Source of the DNA: JBGRQB01 sp041725875
Lineage (GTDB): Bacteria; Bacteroidota; Ignavibacteria; Ignavibacteriales; Melioribacteraceae
DNA length: 64,000 nucleotides
Assembly (NCBI GenBank): GCA_041725875.1
Contig: JBGRQB010000004.1
Span: 1 to 64,000, forward strand
Reading direction: 5' to 3'
Position numbers and translations under genes: made by a program. Of the stretch, positions 35,281-45,089 are shown piece after piece; within the stretch, counting starts at the first letter, position 1; every line of letters starts with the position of its first letter. The notes beneath the pieces were generated by a model that saw nothing but the letters and a program-made list of their open reading frames with translations, ran no database searches and was not told the origin of the DNA.

Positions 35281-36929
35281 TGATCTATAGATTTTGTGCT
35301 GCAATATTACTGGCAGTTATTCTTGTTACCTGTGCCAACCCAAGGTATCCAGAGGGAGGACCGGTTGACGAAATAGCTCCTAAAATTATTGCAACCTATC
35401 CTGAAAATGAAACAACAAATTTCACAGAAAACTATATTGCTTTTTCCTTTTCAGAATATGTAGATCAGAGTTCTTTCAGAGATGCTGTTTTTATCTCTCC
35501 CTCAATTGACGGCGAAGTTGAATATGATTGGTCAGGCACCAATGTTGAAATCATTTTCCACGATGGATTAAGAGAAAACACTACGTATAGTGTTTCGGTT
35601 GGTACAGATGTAAAAGATGTTAACAATAATAATAAAATGTCTGACGCAGAAATTTTATCATTTTCAACCGGTGATAAAATTGACAAAGGTAAAATTATCG
35701 GAAAGGTTTATGGTAATAATTTTTCCGGTTCAATGATTTTTGCATATAAAGATTTTCCCGATACATTAAATCCGTCAAACACAAAACCAGATTATGTTTC
35801 TCAGGTAAGTGAAGATGGTTCCTTTAAACTGCTCGGACTGGCAGAAGGGTTCTACAGAGTTTATGCTATAAAAGATGAGTTTAAAGATTTGCTTTATCAG
35901 ACTGAAGAAGATATGTACGGCTGTACATTTGGTGATGTTGAGCTTGTTGAAAATGATTCTCTTAAAAATCTTAATTTTATGATGACAAGAGAAGATACAT
36001 CAAAGCCCGGACTTTCTGAAGTTACAATGATTGATAAGAACCACATAATTGTAAAATTTGATGAAGCAATTGACAGTTCAAAAATTGATGTTAAAAATTT
36101 TGCAATTATTGATACAGTAAACAATATAGAGTTTAACCCCCGCTATTTCCGCAAAGGTAAAAATAATGAAGAGTTTTCATTTGTTGTTACTGACTCGTTA
36201 GAAAATGAAGGGGAATACACTTTCAGAGTTGACGAAGTTTTTGATAAAAATGGAAATGTTAAACGCGGTGAAGTTATCGGTTTTATAGGAACTAATAAAG
36301 TAGATACCAATAAAGTAAGTCTGGTTTCCAAAAATACCGGTCTGGAAGAAAACCAGCTTGATGATAAAAATCCTTACGTTGTATTTCAGTTTAATGATGT
36401 TGTAACATTTGAAAATCCTTCCGAAGTTATTAAAGTGAAAAAAGGGGGGCAGATAATTAATCAGGTTGAATATGAAAAAATTGATGATGCCGCAATTAAA
36501 GTTAAGCTTACAAAAAAACTGCGGTTCAAAGAAACAGTGGAAATAGAATTTGATATAGATAAAATTAGCGATGCAGCCGGAAATAAATGTGATTCGATTA
36601 AAGTTGTTGAACTAAAAGTTATTGACGGACTTAATTTTTCCGGTGCTTCTGGAACAGTTTTATCCGGCAAGAAAAATCTTGTTGGAGTTTTAAGTCACAC
36701 CAAAGAAAATATTTTGTACCAGTTAGATATAACAAAAAATAAATTTTCATTTGAAAAAGTAGTGCCCGGTAAATATCTGCTGTGGATATATGAAGACTCC
36801 GATTCAAATAAATTGTATGACTACGGAAAAGTTTTTCCGTTTAAACATTCGGAAGAATTTATCTATTATCCGGATACACTTGAGTTAAAGGCAAGATGGC
36901 CTGTTGGGGATATTGAAATTAATTTTTAA
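35280..36929 (+). CDS. lipoprotein with bacterial Ig-like domains
   Basis: A 549-aa envelope lipoprotein. The signal peptide ends in the lipobox 'LVTC' (Cys18), followed by 'PEGGPVDEIAPKI', a start shared by a widespread Bacteroidota lipoprotein family with an Ig-like fold. An SbsA/Big_5-type Ig domain covers about 33-130 ('TYPENETTNF', 'FSEYVDQSSF', 'LRENTTYSVSVGTDVKD'). A carboxypeptidase-regulatory-like beta module follows ('GSFKLLGLAEGFYRVYAI'), then further Ig-like repeats up to about 450 and a last module 'VVPGKYLLWIYEDSDSN'. It starts on the last base of mltG's stop (TAATG), so the two are coupled. The role in the envelope is unknown. Confidence 0.85.
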   Translation: MIYRFCAAILLAVILVTCANPRYPEGGPVDEIAPKIIATYPENETTNFTENYIAFSFSEYVDQSSFRDAVFISPSIDGEVEYDWSGTNVEIIFHDGLRENTTYSVSVGTDVKDVNNNNKMSDAEILSFSTGDKIDKGKIIGKVYGNNFSGSMIFAYKDFPDTLNPSNTKPDYVSQVSEDGSFKLLGLAEGFYRVYAIKDEFKDLLYQTEEDMYGCTFGDVELVENDSLKNLNFMMTREDTSKPGLSEVTMIDKNHIIVKFDEAIDSSKIDVKNFAIIDTVNNIEFNPRYFRKGKNNEEFSFVVTDSLENEGEYTFRVDEVFDKNGNVKRGEVIGFIGTNKVDTNKVSLVSKNTGLEENQLDDKNPYVVFQFNDVVTFENPSEVIKVKKGGQIINQVEYEKIDDAAIKVKLTKKLRFKETVEIEFDIDKISDAAGNKCDSIKVVELKVIDGLNFSGASGTVLSGKKNLVGVLSHTKENILYQLDITKNKFSFEKVVPGKYLLWIYEDSDSNKLYDYGKVFPFKHSEEFIYYPDTLELKARWPVGDIEINF

Positions 36930-37002
36930 TTAACCAAAATTATTGTTATTATGCAGATGACTTGGTAAAAAATTTCTCAAATAAATTTAGTTACTGGGAA
37001 TA

Positions 37003-40000
37003 ATGCTTAAACATTCCAAAATTAAAAAATCGTTAGGATTTCTTCTCCTCCTTTCCAGCTTACAGATAGCTAGTCACAAAATCAAACCTCAGAATTTTTC
37101 GTACGAACTTCTTTCCAATAAAGAAGGTCTTTCGCAAAACAGTGTTGCTACAATTGCCCAGGATAAATATGGATTTCTTTGGTTCGGAACCGAAGAAGGG
37201 ATAAGTCGGTTTGACGGGCATAACTTCAAAAATTTCAAAAGAATAGGCAATGACAGTTTCAATTTTGTTAATCCTTTTGTGAAAAAAATATATAAGGATA
37301 AAGAGGGGATTGTCTGGATAGGAACCGAAGGCGGATTAAGCAAATATGATTATTGTCATAACGACTTTGAAAATTTCAGTTTCAAACAAAGTACTTCACT
37401 TGATGCGGGACTAAGTTCCGTTAACGATATTATTGAGAGTGACTCCGGCAAACTCTATTTAGCCTCGGATGAACTTATTGTATTTGATAAAAAGACAAGC
37501 GAGTATTTTAAATTCTTTATTCCCGACTCTGAAAACATTCTTCTTAACAATTTACTGGAAGATCATATTGGGGCAATTTGGATTGGAACCAATAAGGGAT
37601 TGTACAAAAAGAATGTTGAAAATCAGATTATCAAAATAAAAGAGTTGGGTGACAGATATATAAATGATTTACATCTCGACAGCCAGGGAAATATCTGGAT
37701 TGGTTCAGAAGCTGGCTTGTTTAAATTTAATCCGTCAAAAAACAGTATAAAGTATGTTGAAATGCCTGTTAAGCATCAGGTTAACATAATGTATATTCAC
37801 GAAGATCAGGACGGCTGTCTCTGGCTGTGCACATTTGGTGACGGATTAATAACTTCTTGCGAAAAGAAAAGAATATTTAAAGAGTTTAAATTTTCCGGAT
37901 TTTCCGGTGATGGAGTAATTTCTAATTATATAAACACTTTGTATGAAGATCAGTCTGGCGTAATCTGGATCGGGCTGGACGGAACCGGAATTATAAAGGT
38001 TGAAAAACATAAAAGTTTTAATTCAATTACGGCTCATCCCGAAATTAAAAACGGATTAAAAAGTAACAGAATTTTTGGTTTAAGAAAAGATCTTGTTGAA
38101 AACAAAATTTGGATCAGCACTTATGGTTCTGGTGTAAATCTGTATGATTTAAACAACGGAACATTCAGCAGTATTGATAAAAAAAGTTACCCGGTATTTT
38201 TGTCAGATGATATCAGAGATATTTATCAACTTCCTTTTAACAAAAATCTTTTCTGGATTTCTACAAATAAAGGGATAAGTGTCTACAACAAAAAACTTGA
38301 TAAAATAGTTGAAAACTATACTCACAAAAACGGGTTAAATCACAACTCTGTTTTTTCAATTACAAGTGACAAAAATGATAACATCTGGATTGCATCTGCC
38401 GGCGGATTAAATAAATATAATTACGAAACAAAAAAGTTTACTTCATTTGCGCATGATCCTGATAATGGAAATTCAATTAACAGTAATTCGTGCAGACTTG
38501 TTTTTGTTGACAGAAAAAATAATCTGTGGATAGGAACCAAGGGGCACGGATTAAACAGATATGATCCGATAAAAAACAGATTTATCAAATATCTGGATGA
38601 AGATGGTATGAAGGGAAATGCACCGGCTATCATTACATCTGTTTATGAAGATTTTCACAATAATTTTTGGGTCGGTACATACGGAGCCGGATTGATAAAA
38701 CTCAACGTGGAAACAGGTAAATATATCAGTTTTCAGGAAGAGCAGGGATTATCCAACAACAGCATATATGGAATACTTGAAGATAATTGGGGAAATTTAT
38801 GGATCAGTTCCAATTTTGGACTGTCCAAGTTTAACATAAAAAATGCAAGTTTCCAGAATTATTACAAAGAAGACGGACTCCAGGGAAATGAGTTTAACGA
38901 CGGAGCGTATTGCAAACTTGATAATGGTGAAATGTACTTCGGCGGTTATAACGGAATTACATATTTTAATCCGCAAAATATAAAACACAACTCAACAATT
39001 CCTCAAATTGCTTTTACTTCTTTCAAAAAGGGTGATAAGGAATTTCAGCTTAAAGAGAGTATTAATGAAATAAAAGAAGTTGTACTTTCTTACAAAGATA
39101 TTGTTGTTTCATTTGAATTTGTTTCGCTTAACTACATAAGAAATGAAAATAATAAATATGCTTACAAACTTGAAGGCTTAACCGACGAGTGGATAAACAT
39201 TGGAGATAAGAGATCAATTACATTTACTTCGCTTGATCCGGGAGAATATCTTTTTAGAGTGAAAGGAAGCAATAATGACGGATTGTGGAATGAAACAGGA
39301 AGATCGCTGAAGATAATTGTAACGCCGCCTTTTTATGCAACTCTCTGGTTTCAGATTACTGTTATTCTTACCGGAATTTTCTTCTTCTTTTATATGTATA
39401 AACAACGAATTAAGAATGTTCAAATTCAAAAAGAAAAGTTGAGAAAAATTGTTGCCGAAAGAACTCAGGAACTTGAGGCTGCAAATGAGAATTTGTTAAA
39501 AGAAATTGACGAAAGAGAAAGAGCCGAAGAAGAAGTAAAAAGATATATTGAAGAACTGCAGGAAAGTAAAGATTTAATGGAGCAGAATGCTTTTGATCTT
39601 GTGGAAATCAATATGAAGATTGAAGAATCTGAACAAAAGTTAAAAGACTTAAATGCGCAAAAAGATAAATTCTTTTCAATCATTTCTCACGATTTGAAGA
39701 GTCCGTTTGTTGCACTCCTCGGTTACACTGAAATTTTAATGGAAGAGTTCAGTTCTTTAACTCAGAAGGAGATTAAGGAGTTTATCTCTTCAATAAACAA
39801 GGCATCTAAAAATGTTTACAATCTTCTGGAAAACCTTCTTGAATGGTCAAGAATTCAGACCGGCAGGATCGTATATATTCCTGAATATTTTAATGTTCAC
39901 AGAGCAGCAACATCGGTAATAGATTTACTGGAAGAGAATGCAAAAAGAAAAAATATCAAAATGCAGAACAAAGTTGAAAACAGCGGCAGTGTTTATGCAG

Positions 40001-40356
40001 ATGAAAATATGGTAAACACCATCATCAGAAATCTGGTTTCGAACGCTATAAAGTTTACCGAAGAAAATGGTGAAATTTTGATTGCTTCTCAGAAGATAAA
40101 TGATAATCTGATTATGTCTGTGAAAGATACCGGACTTGGTATGACAGACGACACAATTTCCAAATTATTCAGAATAGATGTTCACCATACAACCATTGGA
40201 ACAGGAAAAGAAAAGGGAACAGGTGTTGGATTGATTTTATGCAAAGAACTTGTTGAGAAAAATGGCGGCGAAATTTGGGTGGAAAGTGAACTTGGTGAAG
40301 GAAGTGAGTTCAAATTTTCTCTGCCGGTAAAACAAATTAATGCACCGCAGGTTTAG
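37003..40356 (+). CDS. beta-propeller sensor histidine kinase
   Basis: A 1117-aa membrane sensor kinase. Signal/anchor at about 10-25; a large periplasmic region of two seven-bladed propellers built from Reg_prop repeats ('GFLWFGTEEGISRFDG', 'GIVWIGTEGGLSKYD', 'NLWIGTKGHGLNRYD' and others, to about 690). Y_Y_Y domain at about 700-770 ('YAYKLEGL', 'LDPGEYLFRVKGSNNDG'), a helix at about 778-800, a coiled coil, HisKA with His896 in 'FSIISHDLKSPF', and HATPase with 'NLVSNAIKF', 'DTGLGM' and 'GTGVGLIL'. Unlike HTCS sugar sensors it has no receiver or AraC domain. No response regulator lies next to it. The stop overlaps the convergent NamZ-like gene by 4 bp. Confidence 0.93.
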   Translation: MLKHSKIKKSLGFLLLLSSLQIASHKIKPQNFSYELLSNKEGLSQNSVATIAQDKYGFLWFGTEEGISRFDGHNFKNFKRIGNDSFNFVNPFVKKIYKDKEGIVWIGTEGGLSKYDYCHNDFENFSFKQSTSLDAGLSSVNDIIESDSGKLYLASDELIVFDKKTSEYFKFFIPDSENILLNNLLEDHIGAIWIGTNKGLYKKNVENQIIKIKELGDRYINDLHLDSQGNIWIGSEAGLFKFNPSKNSIKYVEMPVKHQVNIMYIHEDQDGCLWLCTFGDGLITSCEKKRIFKEFKFSGFSGDGVISNYINTLYEDQSGVIWIGLDGTGIIKVEKHKSFNSITAHPEIKNGLKSNRIFGLRKDLVENKIWISTYGSGVNLYDLNNGTFSSIDKKSYPVFLSDDIRDIYQLPFNKNLFWISTNKGISVYNKKLDKIVENYTHKNGLNHNSVFSITSDKNDNIWIASAGGLNKYNYETKKFTSFAHDPDNGNSINSNSCRLVFVDRKNNLWIGTKGHGLNRYDPIKNRFIKYLDEDGMKGNAPAIITSVYEDFHNNFWVGTYGAGLIKLNVETGKYISFQEEQGLSNNSIYGILEDNWGNLWISSNFGLSKFNIKNASFQNYYKEDGLQGNEFNDGAYCKLDNGEMYFGGYNGITYFNPQNIKHNSTIPQIAFTSFKKGDKEFQLKESINEIKEVVLSYKDIVVSFEFVSLNYIRNENNKYAYKLEGLTDEWINIGDKRSITFTSLDPGEYLFRVKGSNNDGLWNETGRSLKIIVTPPFYATLWFQITVILTGIFFFFYMYKQRIKNVQIQKEKLRKIVAERTQELEAANENLLKEIDERERAEEEVKRYIEELQESKDLMEQNAFDLVEINMKIEESEQKLKDLNAQKDKFFSIISHDLKSPFVALLGYTEILMEEFSSLTQKEIKEFISSINKASKNVYNLLENLLEWSRIQTGRIVYIPEYFNVHRAATSVIDLLEENAKRKNIKMQNKVENSGSVYADENMVNTIIRNLVSNAIKFTEENGEILIASQKINDNLIMSVKDTGLGMTDDTISKLFRIDVHHTTIGTGKEKGTGVGLILCKELVEKNGGEIWVESELGEGSEFKFSLPVKQINAPQV

Positions 40357-41594
40357 TAAAGAAAATATTTTTCAGATAGTTTTCTAAACTGTTCGATATC
40401 TTTTTGTAAGTAAGATTTAATTTTATCAAATCTGTTTTGAATTATAAACTCTCTGATTTTGTTTGTCCCGATTGCTTTGTCAAACATTTTACTTTCGTTT
40501 GAATTAATAGCAATTTTTTTTGTCAGCTCAGGACGCTGTTTTAATATTTCTTCCAGGACAGAGAACTGAATCCACATAAGATTTTCCATCTTAAAATTTT
40601 TAATGTAAATCTGAATACCTGTTAATTGTTTTCCTTTAAAACCTGAATAATATGGCTTTACAAAAGTCGGACGAAAAACCACATCATTTGTATTAAATTT
40701 TTTGTTGAGTTTTTCTGCAAGCTGTAAAGCATCAATTTGTTCAGATAAAATCATTTCAAAAGGAAGTGTGTAACCGACTCCAATATTAAAAAGACTCCTG
40801 AGTTCACCAAGTATTCCGGTAGCAGGGTAGTAGTAGGAAGTTTCTTTGTGCGGAATATGAGGCGAAGTAGGAATCCACAAGTTTTGATAATTTGTGATAT
40901 TAGTATTGCGTGACCAGCTTTTCATTTTGATAACACTTAAATCACATTTCAGATTTTTCTCCAGCCAGCCTTCATCATTTATCAGCAGTGCCAGTTCACC
41001 GCAGGTGAGTCCGTAAATGTAAGGAATTTTGTATCTGGAAATAAATGACATATATTTTTCTTCAGGAAGGTTTCCTTCAATTCGATTCCCGCCAAGTGGG
41101 TTTGGCCTGTCGAGAACAAAAAACTTAATTCCGTTTTCAGCTGCTGCTTCCATTGCCAGACCCATTGTTGAAATATATGTGTATGAGCGACAGCCAATAT
41201 CCTGAATATCATAAACCAGTGCATCGATATTTTTCAGCATCTTTGCAGAAGGTTTTTTGTTTGAACCGTAAAGTGAATAAACCGGGAGTCCTGTTTTTTG
41301 ATCGGTAAAAGATTTGATTTTTTTTCCGGCATCAATATCACCACGAACACCATGTTCGGGGCCGAACAAAGCAACCAGTTCAACATTTTTTGTTTTGTGT
41401 AAAAGATCAATTGTAGAATTAAAAGAATTATCAACACCGGTCTGGTTTGTGATTAATCCGATTTTTAATCCTTGCAGCTGACGGAAATTATTTTCTTTCA
41501 GAACTTCAATTCCCGTCAGAACCTCAGAGGATTGTGCAAAAACTGCTGACAAGAAAAAGCATAAAACAAACAGAAAATTAATTGTTCGCTTCAT
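40353..41594 (-). CDS. exo-beta-N-acetylmuramidase NamZ-like (DUF1343)
   Basis: A 413-aa exported protein of the DUF1343 family, whose characterised member NamZ releases MurNAc from the ends of peptidoglycan fragments (GH171). Signal peptide at about 1-20 ('LFVLCFFLSAVFAQ'). Motifs: 'GLITNQTGVD', 'LFGPEHGVRGDIDAG', 'ALVYDIQDIGCRSYTYI', 'DRPNPLGG', 'YIYGLTCGELA', and 'SPHIPHKETSYYYPATG'. Its start overlaps the hutI stop by 17 bp, so the two are co-transcribed. A periplasmic cell-wall recycling role is likely. Confidence 0.9.
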   Translation of the reverse strand: MKRTINFLFVLCFFLSAVFAQSSEVLTGIEVLKENNFRQLQGLKIGLITNQTGVDNSFNSTIDLLHKTKNVELVALFGPEHGVRGDIDAGKKIKSFTDQKTGLPVYSLYGSNKKPSAKMLKNIDALVYDIQDIGCRSYTYISTMGLAMEAAAENGIKFFVLDRPNPLGGNRIEGNLPEEKYMSFISRYKIPYIYGLTCGELALLINDEGWLEKNLKCDLSVIKMKSWSRNTNITNYQNLWIPTSPHIPHKETSYYYPATGILGELRSLFNIGVGYTLPFEMILSEQIDALQLAEKLNKKFNTNDVVFRPTFVKPYYSGFKGKQLTGIQIYIKNFKMENLMWIQFSVLEEILKQRPELTKKIAINSNESKMFDKAIGTNKIREFIIQNRFDKIKSYLQKDIEQFRKLSEKYFLY

Positions 41595-42825
41595 AAATTA
41601 TTTTTCCATTTTTAATTGTCATAACATTTAAGTTTTTACCTACCTGATAAACAATATCAGCATATTCTGTGGTGTCAAAAATTGCAAAGTCTGCATTTTT
41701 CCCAATTTCTATACTTCCGACTTCATTTTGCATATCAACAGCTTTAGCTGCATTAATTGTTACTGCGGAAATAGTTTCTTCAATTGTCATATTCATTTTT
41801 ATGGCTGCCAGACTCATAATCAAATTAAGATTTGCAATATGAGATGAACCCGGATTGTAATCTGTGGAAAGAGCAACAATTGCATTTCCGTCAATTAATT
41901 TACGGGCTGGAGCGAAGCCATAATCAAGGAAGAATGAAACTCCGGGAAGAAGAACCACTACAGTTTCGGTTGCAGCAATTTTTTCAACTTCCGGTTCACC
42001 TGCAACCTCTAAGTGATCTACACTTACAGCATTATTTTTGATAGCAACATCCAAGCCGCCAATTAAATTAAACTGTTCGGAATGAAGTTTTATTTTTAAT
42101 CCCAGATCACTTGCTTTGCCTAAAATTTTATCAAGCTGTTCAGGGGAGAAAGCTGTTGTTTCACAGAACCCGTCGCAAAATTTAGCCAGTTTATTTTCGG
42201 CAACATAAGGGAGTAATTCGTCAGATAAAATATTAAGATATTTCTCGTGATCGTTTTTATATTCAGGCGGAAATGTGTGCGCGCCTAAGAACGTCGGGAT
42301 GATATCGATTTCATAAATTTTGTTAAGATGTTTAACTACCTGAAGTAATTTAATTTCGTCATAATAGCTGAGTCCGTAACCACTTTTCATTTCAATAGTT
42401 GTAACTCCGAGAGAAATAAAATAATCTACACGGGGTTTTACAATTTCAACAAGTTCGTCAAAAGAAGATTTTCTTACTGCCTGAACAGTTGCATTAATAC
42501 CGCCACCGGCTTTTGCAATATCTTCATAACCGGTTCCTGCAAGCTTCATTTTGAATTCATTTGCGCGAGAACCGGCAAAGGGAGTATGCGTGTGGCAATC
42601 AACCAATCCGGGTAAAATAATTTTTCCGGTTAAATCAATTACTTCTTCATACTTGGAATCATCAACCTTTTCAGTATCTATAAATCCTTTGATTTTATTA
42701 TCTTCTATCTCAACAGACTTTCCTGTAAGAACACCTATATCATTATGATCTTTTCCTCGTTTATAGTTTTTCCCTTTTGTATCTACAGTAACTATTTGAG
42801 CAGGATTTTTAAGTAATTTCAACAT
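41578..42825 (-). CDS. hutI: imidazolonepropionase
   Basis: Third step of histidine degradation, hydrolysing 4-imidazolone-5-propionate to N-formimino-glutamate. It is a 415-aa metal-dependent amidohydrolase: metal ligands His78 and His80 in 'VDCHTHTPFAGSR', 'GGGINATVQAVR', 'TTIEMKSGYGL', 'FLGAHTFPPEY', 'LHSEQFN', 'SVDHLE', 'ALSTDYNPGSS'. The other hut genes are absent from the window. It starts the leftward pair with the NamZ-like gene. Confidence 0.96.
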   Translation of the reverse strand: MLKLLKNPAQIVTVDTKGKNYKRGKDHNDIGVLTGKSVEIEDNKIKGFIDTEKVDDSKYEEVIDLTGKIILPGLVDCHTHTPFAGSRANEFKMKLAGTGYEDIAKAGGGINATVQAVRKSSFDELVEIVKPRVDYFISLGVTTIEMKSGYGLSYYDEIKLLQVVKHLNKIYEIDIIPTFLGAHTFPPEYKNDHEKYLNILSDELLPYVAENKLAKFCDGFCETTAFSPEQLDKILGKASDLGLKIKLHSEQFNLIGGLDVAIKNNAVSVDHLEVAGEPEVEKIAATETVVVLLPGVSFFLDYGFAPARKLIDGNAIVALSTDYNPGSSHIANLNLIMSLAAIKMNMTIEETISAVTINAAKAVDMQNEVGSIEIGKNADFAIFDTTEYADIVYQVGKNLNVMTIKNGKIIYEANN

Positions 42826-42968
42826 TTTTTCCTCATAATAACTTTTGATTTTTCGTAATGAATATAATCAAATACTTTTAAAAATTGTTGCAGATAAGAT
42901 GAAAAATAACATTGTTGTTAAAGGGAAATATGAAATTTTGGAGGTGCTGAATTTTGTCAAACTCACAA

Positions 42969-42976
42969 TATTTTTG
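42969..42976 (+). promoter_or_regulatory. possible -7 box upstream of glgA
   Basis: TATTTTTG matches TAnnTTTG 38 bp before the glgA ATG. A TTTG at 42953-42956 is only 12 bp upstream, too close for a standard -33 box, so this is tentative. Confidence 0.3.
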
Positions 42977-43013
42977 TAAATTACGATACTATTAACTAAA
43001 GGACAAGTAAAAA

Positions 43014-44507
43014 ATGCCTCCAGCCAAAAAATTAAAAGTTCTATTTGTTACTCCGGAAGTTGTACCTTTTGTAAAAACAGGCGGAATTGCTGATGTTTCT
43101 TCTGCTTTGCCGCAGAAATTACAGGAGATGGGTCATCAGGTTAGAATTGTATGTCCCAAATATGGTGCTATTGACGAGAGGAAATTTAGAATTCACGAAG
43201 TTGTAAGATTAAAAGATCTTAAAACTCAAATTGGCGAAAAAGAGGTAGAATATTCTCTTCGGTCTTCATTCCTTGTTGGTAACAAAACAAGAATCCAGAT
43301 TTACTTTTTAGATAATGCGGAATATTTTACAAAAAGACATAGTCTTTATGCCGATCCGTTAACAAGAGAAGATTTTGAAGATAATGATGAAAGATATACA
43401 TTGTTTGCCAAAGCAGTTTTTGAGTTGATTCAGAAACTTGGTTGGGTTCCTGATATTATTCACTGTAACGACTGGCAGTGCGGATTGATTCCTGCATATT
43501 TAAAAACAATGTTTAATGAAGATCCTGTATTTGAAAAAGTTAAAACTGTATTTACCATTCACAATATGGCATTTCAGGGAGAATTTAAGGAAAGCACCTT
43601 TAATATTACCGGATTGCCGGATGAGTTAAACTCAAACGACGGCGTTTTACATAAAGGTAAATTCAGTTTCCTTAAATCAGCTTTAAAATATTCTGATGAA
43701 ATTACTACTGTAAGTGAAACCTACGCTAAAGAAATTCACGATGATAAAAACATTCACTCGGGATTGGATAAAGTTCTTTCCGAAAGAAAAATTAATGTAA
43801 ACGGAATTGTAAATGGAATTGATACCCAGATATGGAATCCTGAAAAAGATAAATTTATTGCAAAAAAATATGGTGTGAAATCGCTTCAGGATAAAACAGA
43901 AAATAAAAAAGCACTTGCTGATAAATTCGGACTCGATTACAAAGCCGATACTCCGATTTTGGGAATTATCTCTAAACTGGTTGATGTTAAAGGCTTTAAT
44001 TTAATAGAAAGTGTATTTGAAGAGTTAATGAAACTTGACATTCAGATGATTCTGCTTGGAACAGGGGAGAATAAATATCACAGATTTTTTGAAGAAATGT
44101 TTATGAAATATCCCGAAAAATTCTCCTGTTATCTTGGGTTTGATGATGAACTGGCGCATTTGATTGAAGCTGGTTCAGATATGTTTCTTATGCCAAGTAA
44201 ATATGAACCTTGCGGACTGAATCAGATGTACAGTCTTATATATGGAACCGTGCCTGTTGTAAGAGCCACTGGCGGACTGGCAGATACGGTCTTGAAATAT
44301 GATGAAAAAACAAAAGAAGGCAACGGTTTTGTATTTGAAAAGTTTGGAGCCAGAGATTTATTGCGGGAACTTAAGAGAGCATTAAACATCTATAAGGGCG
44401 ATAAAGAAAGCTGGACGCAAATTATGCAGGCAGGTATGGAAGACAACTTTACCTGGCTCGAATCTTCTAAAAAATACGTTGACTTGTATAAAAAGGTATT
44501 AAAATAA
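43014..44507 (+). CDS. glgA: glycogen synthase (starch synthase family, GT5)
   Basis: Adds glucose from ADP-glucose to alpha-1,4-glucan. It has 497 aa; the ADP-glucose loop 'FVKTGGIADVSSALP' contains Lys21. Other motifs are 'DIIHCNDWQCGLIP', 'FTIHNMAFQGEF', 'GIVNGIDTQIWNP', and the C-terminal 'MPSKYEPCGLNQMYSLIYG' with 'RATGGLADTV'. It heads a densely packed run reaching 51912. Together with the GH13 enzymes elsewhere it points to glycogen storage. Confidence 0.97.
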   Translation: MPPAKKLKVLFVTPEVVPFVKTGGIADVSSALPQKLQEMGHQVRIVCPKYGAIDERKFRIHEVVRLKDLKTQIGEKEVEYSLRSSFLVGNKTRIQIYFLDNAEYFTKRHSLYADPLTREDFEDNDERYTLFAKAVFELIQKLGWVPDIIHCNDWQCGLIPAYLKTMFNEDPVFEKVKTVFTIHNMAFQGEFKESTFNITGLPDELNSNDGVLHKGKFSFLKSALKYSDEITTVSETYAKEIHDDKNIHSGLDKVLSERKINVNGIVNGIDTQIWNPEKDKFIAKKYGVKSLQDKTENKKALADKFGLDYKADTPILGIISKLVDVKGFNLIESVFEELMKLDIQMILLGTGENKYHRFFEEMFMKYPEKFSCYLGFDDELAHLIEAGSDMFLMPSKYEPCGLNQMYSLIYGTVPVVRATGGLADTVLKYDEKTKEGNGFVFEKFGARDLLRELKRALNIYKGDKESWTQIMQAGMEDNFTWLESSKKYVDLYKKVLK

Positions 44508-45089
44508 TTGAATAAGGCTATTTTTTTTGATAGAGACGGTACACTAAATTATGATCCTGGCTACCTCGGAGATCCGGATAAAGTAGAACTCTACGATTAT
44601 GTTCCCGAAGGTATAGCAGATCTCCAAAATAAGTACGGTTTTAAGATTATTGTAATTTCTAACCAATCCGGTATTTCCAGAGGATTGATTAGTGCTGACG
44701 ACGTTGATAATGTAAACTCAAAAATAAATGACATAATTAAAGCTAAAGGTGGTGAGGTTGATGAATTTTATTATTGTCCCTATCACCCGGAATTTAGCGA
44801 ACCCGAAAAATGTAATTGTCGTAAACCCTCTCCAGAGTTAGTTTTCAAGGCTGCAAAAGATTTCAACATTGATTTATCAAAATCCTATTTTGTTGGGGAT
44901 TCCGAATGTGACATCGAGTGCGGGAACAATGCTGGTGTAAAAACTGTATTAGTGAAGACCAAACTCTCGGAAGTTGAAATAAATGAGTTGCAAAATAATG
45001 GAAAATCTATAACATTTGTAGCTGTCGATTTTCGGGAAGTATGTACATTTATTATTGATGATATTCAGGAGGAATTTTTTGAAAAATAG
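44508..45089 (+). CDS. gmhB: HAD hydrolase, D-glycero-manno-heptose 1,7-bisphosphate phosphatase-like
   Basis: A 193-aa HAD-superfamily phosphatase. Its TTG start directly abuts the glgA stop. Motif I is 'FFDRDGTLNYDPGYLGDPD', with both catalytic Asp; motif II is 'VISNQSGISRGL'; the Zn site 'YYCPYHPEFSEPEKCNCRKP' is typical of GmhB; motif III/IV is 'VGDSECDIECG'. GmhB acts in LPS heptose synthesis. The zinc-loop makes GmhB more likely than histidinol phosphatase. Confidence 0.88.
   Translation: MNKAIFFDRDGTLNYDPGYLGDPDKVELYDYVPEGIADLQNKYGFKIIVISNQSGISRGLISADDVDNVNSKINDIIKAKGGEVDEFYYCPYHPEFSEPEKCNCRKPSPELVFKAAKDFNIDLSKSYFVGDSECDIECGNNAGVKTVLVKTKLSEVEINELQNNGKSITFVAVDFREVCTFIIDDIQEEFFEK

Noticed and set aside
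37003..40356. HTCS-type one-protein two-component system
   Set aside because: The propeller and Y_Y_Y parts fit, but no receiver or AraC domain follows the ATPase domain.
42899..42979. 26-codon frame upstream of glgA
   Set aside because: No ribosome site, no features, and it covers the probable promoter.
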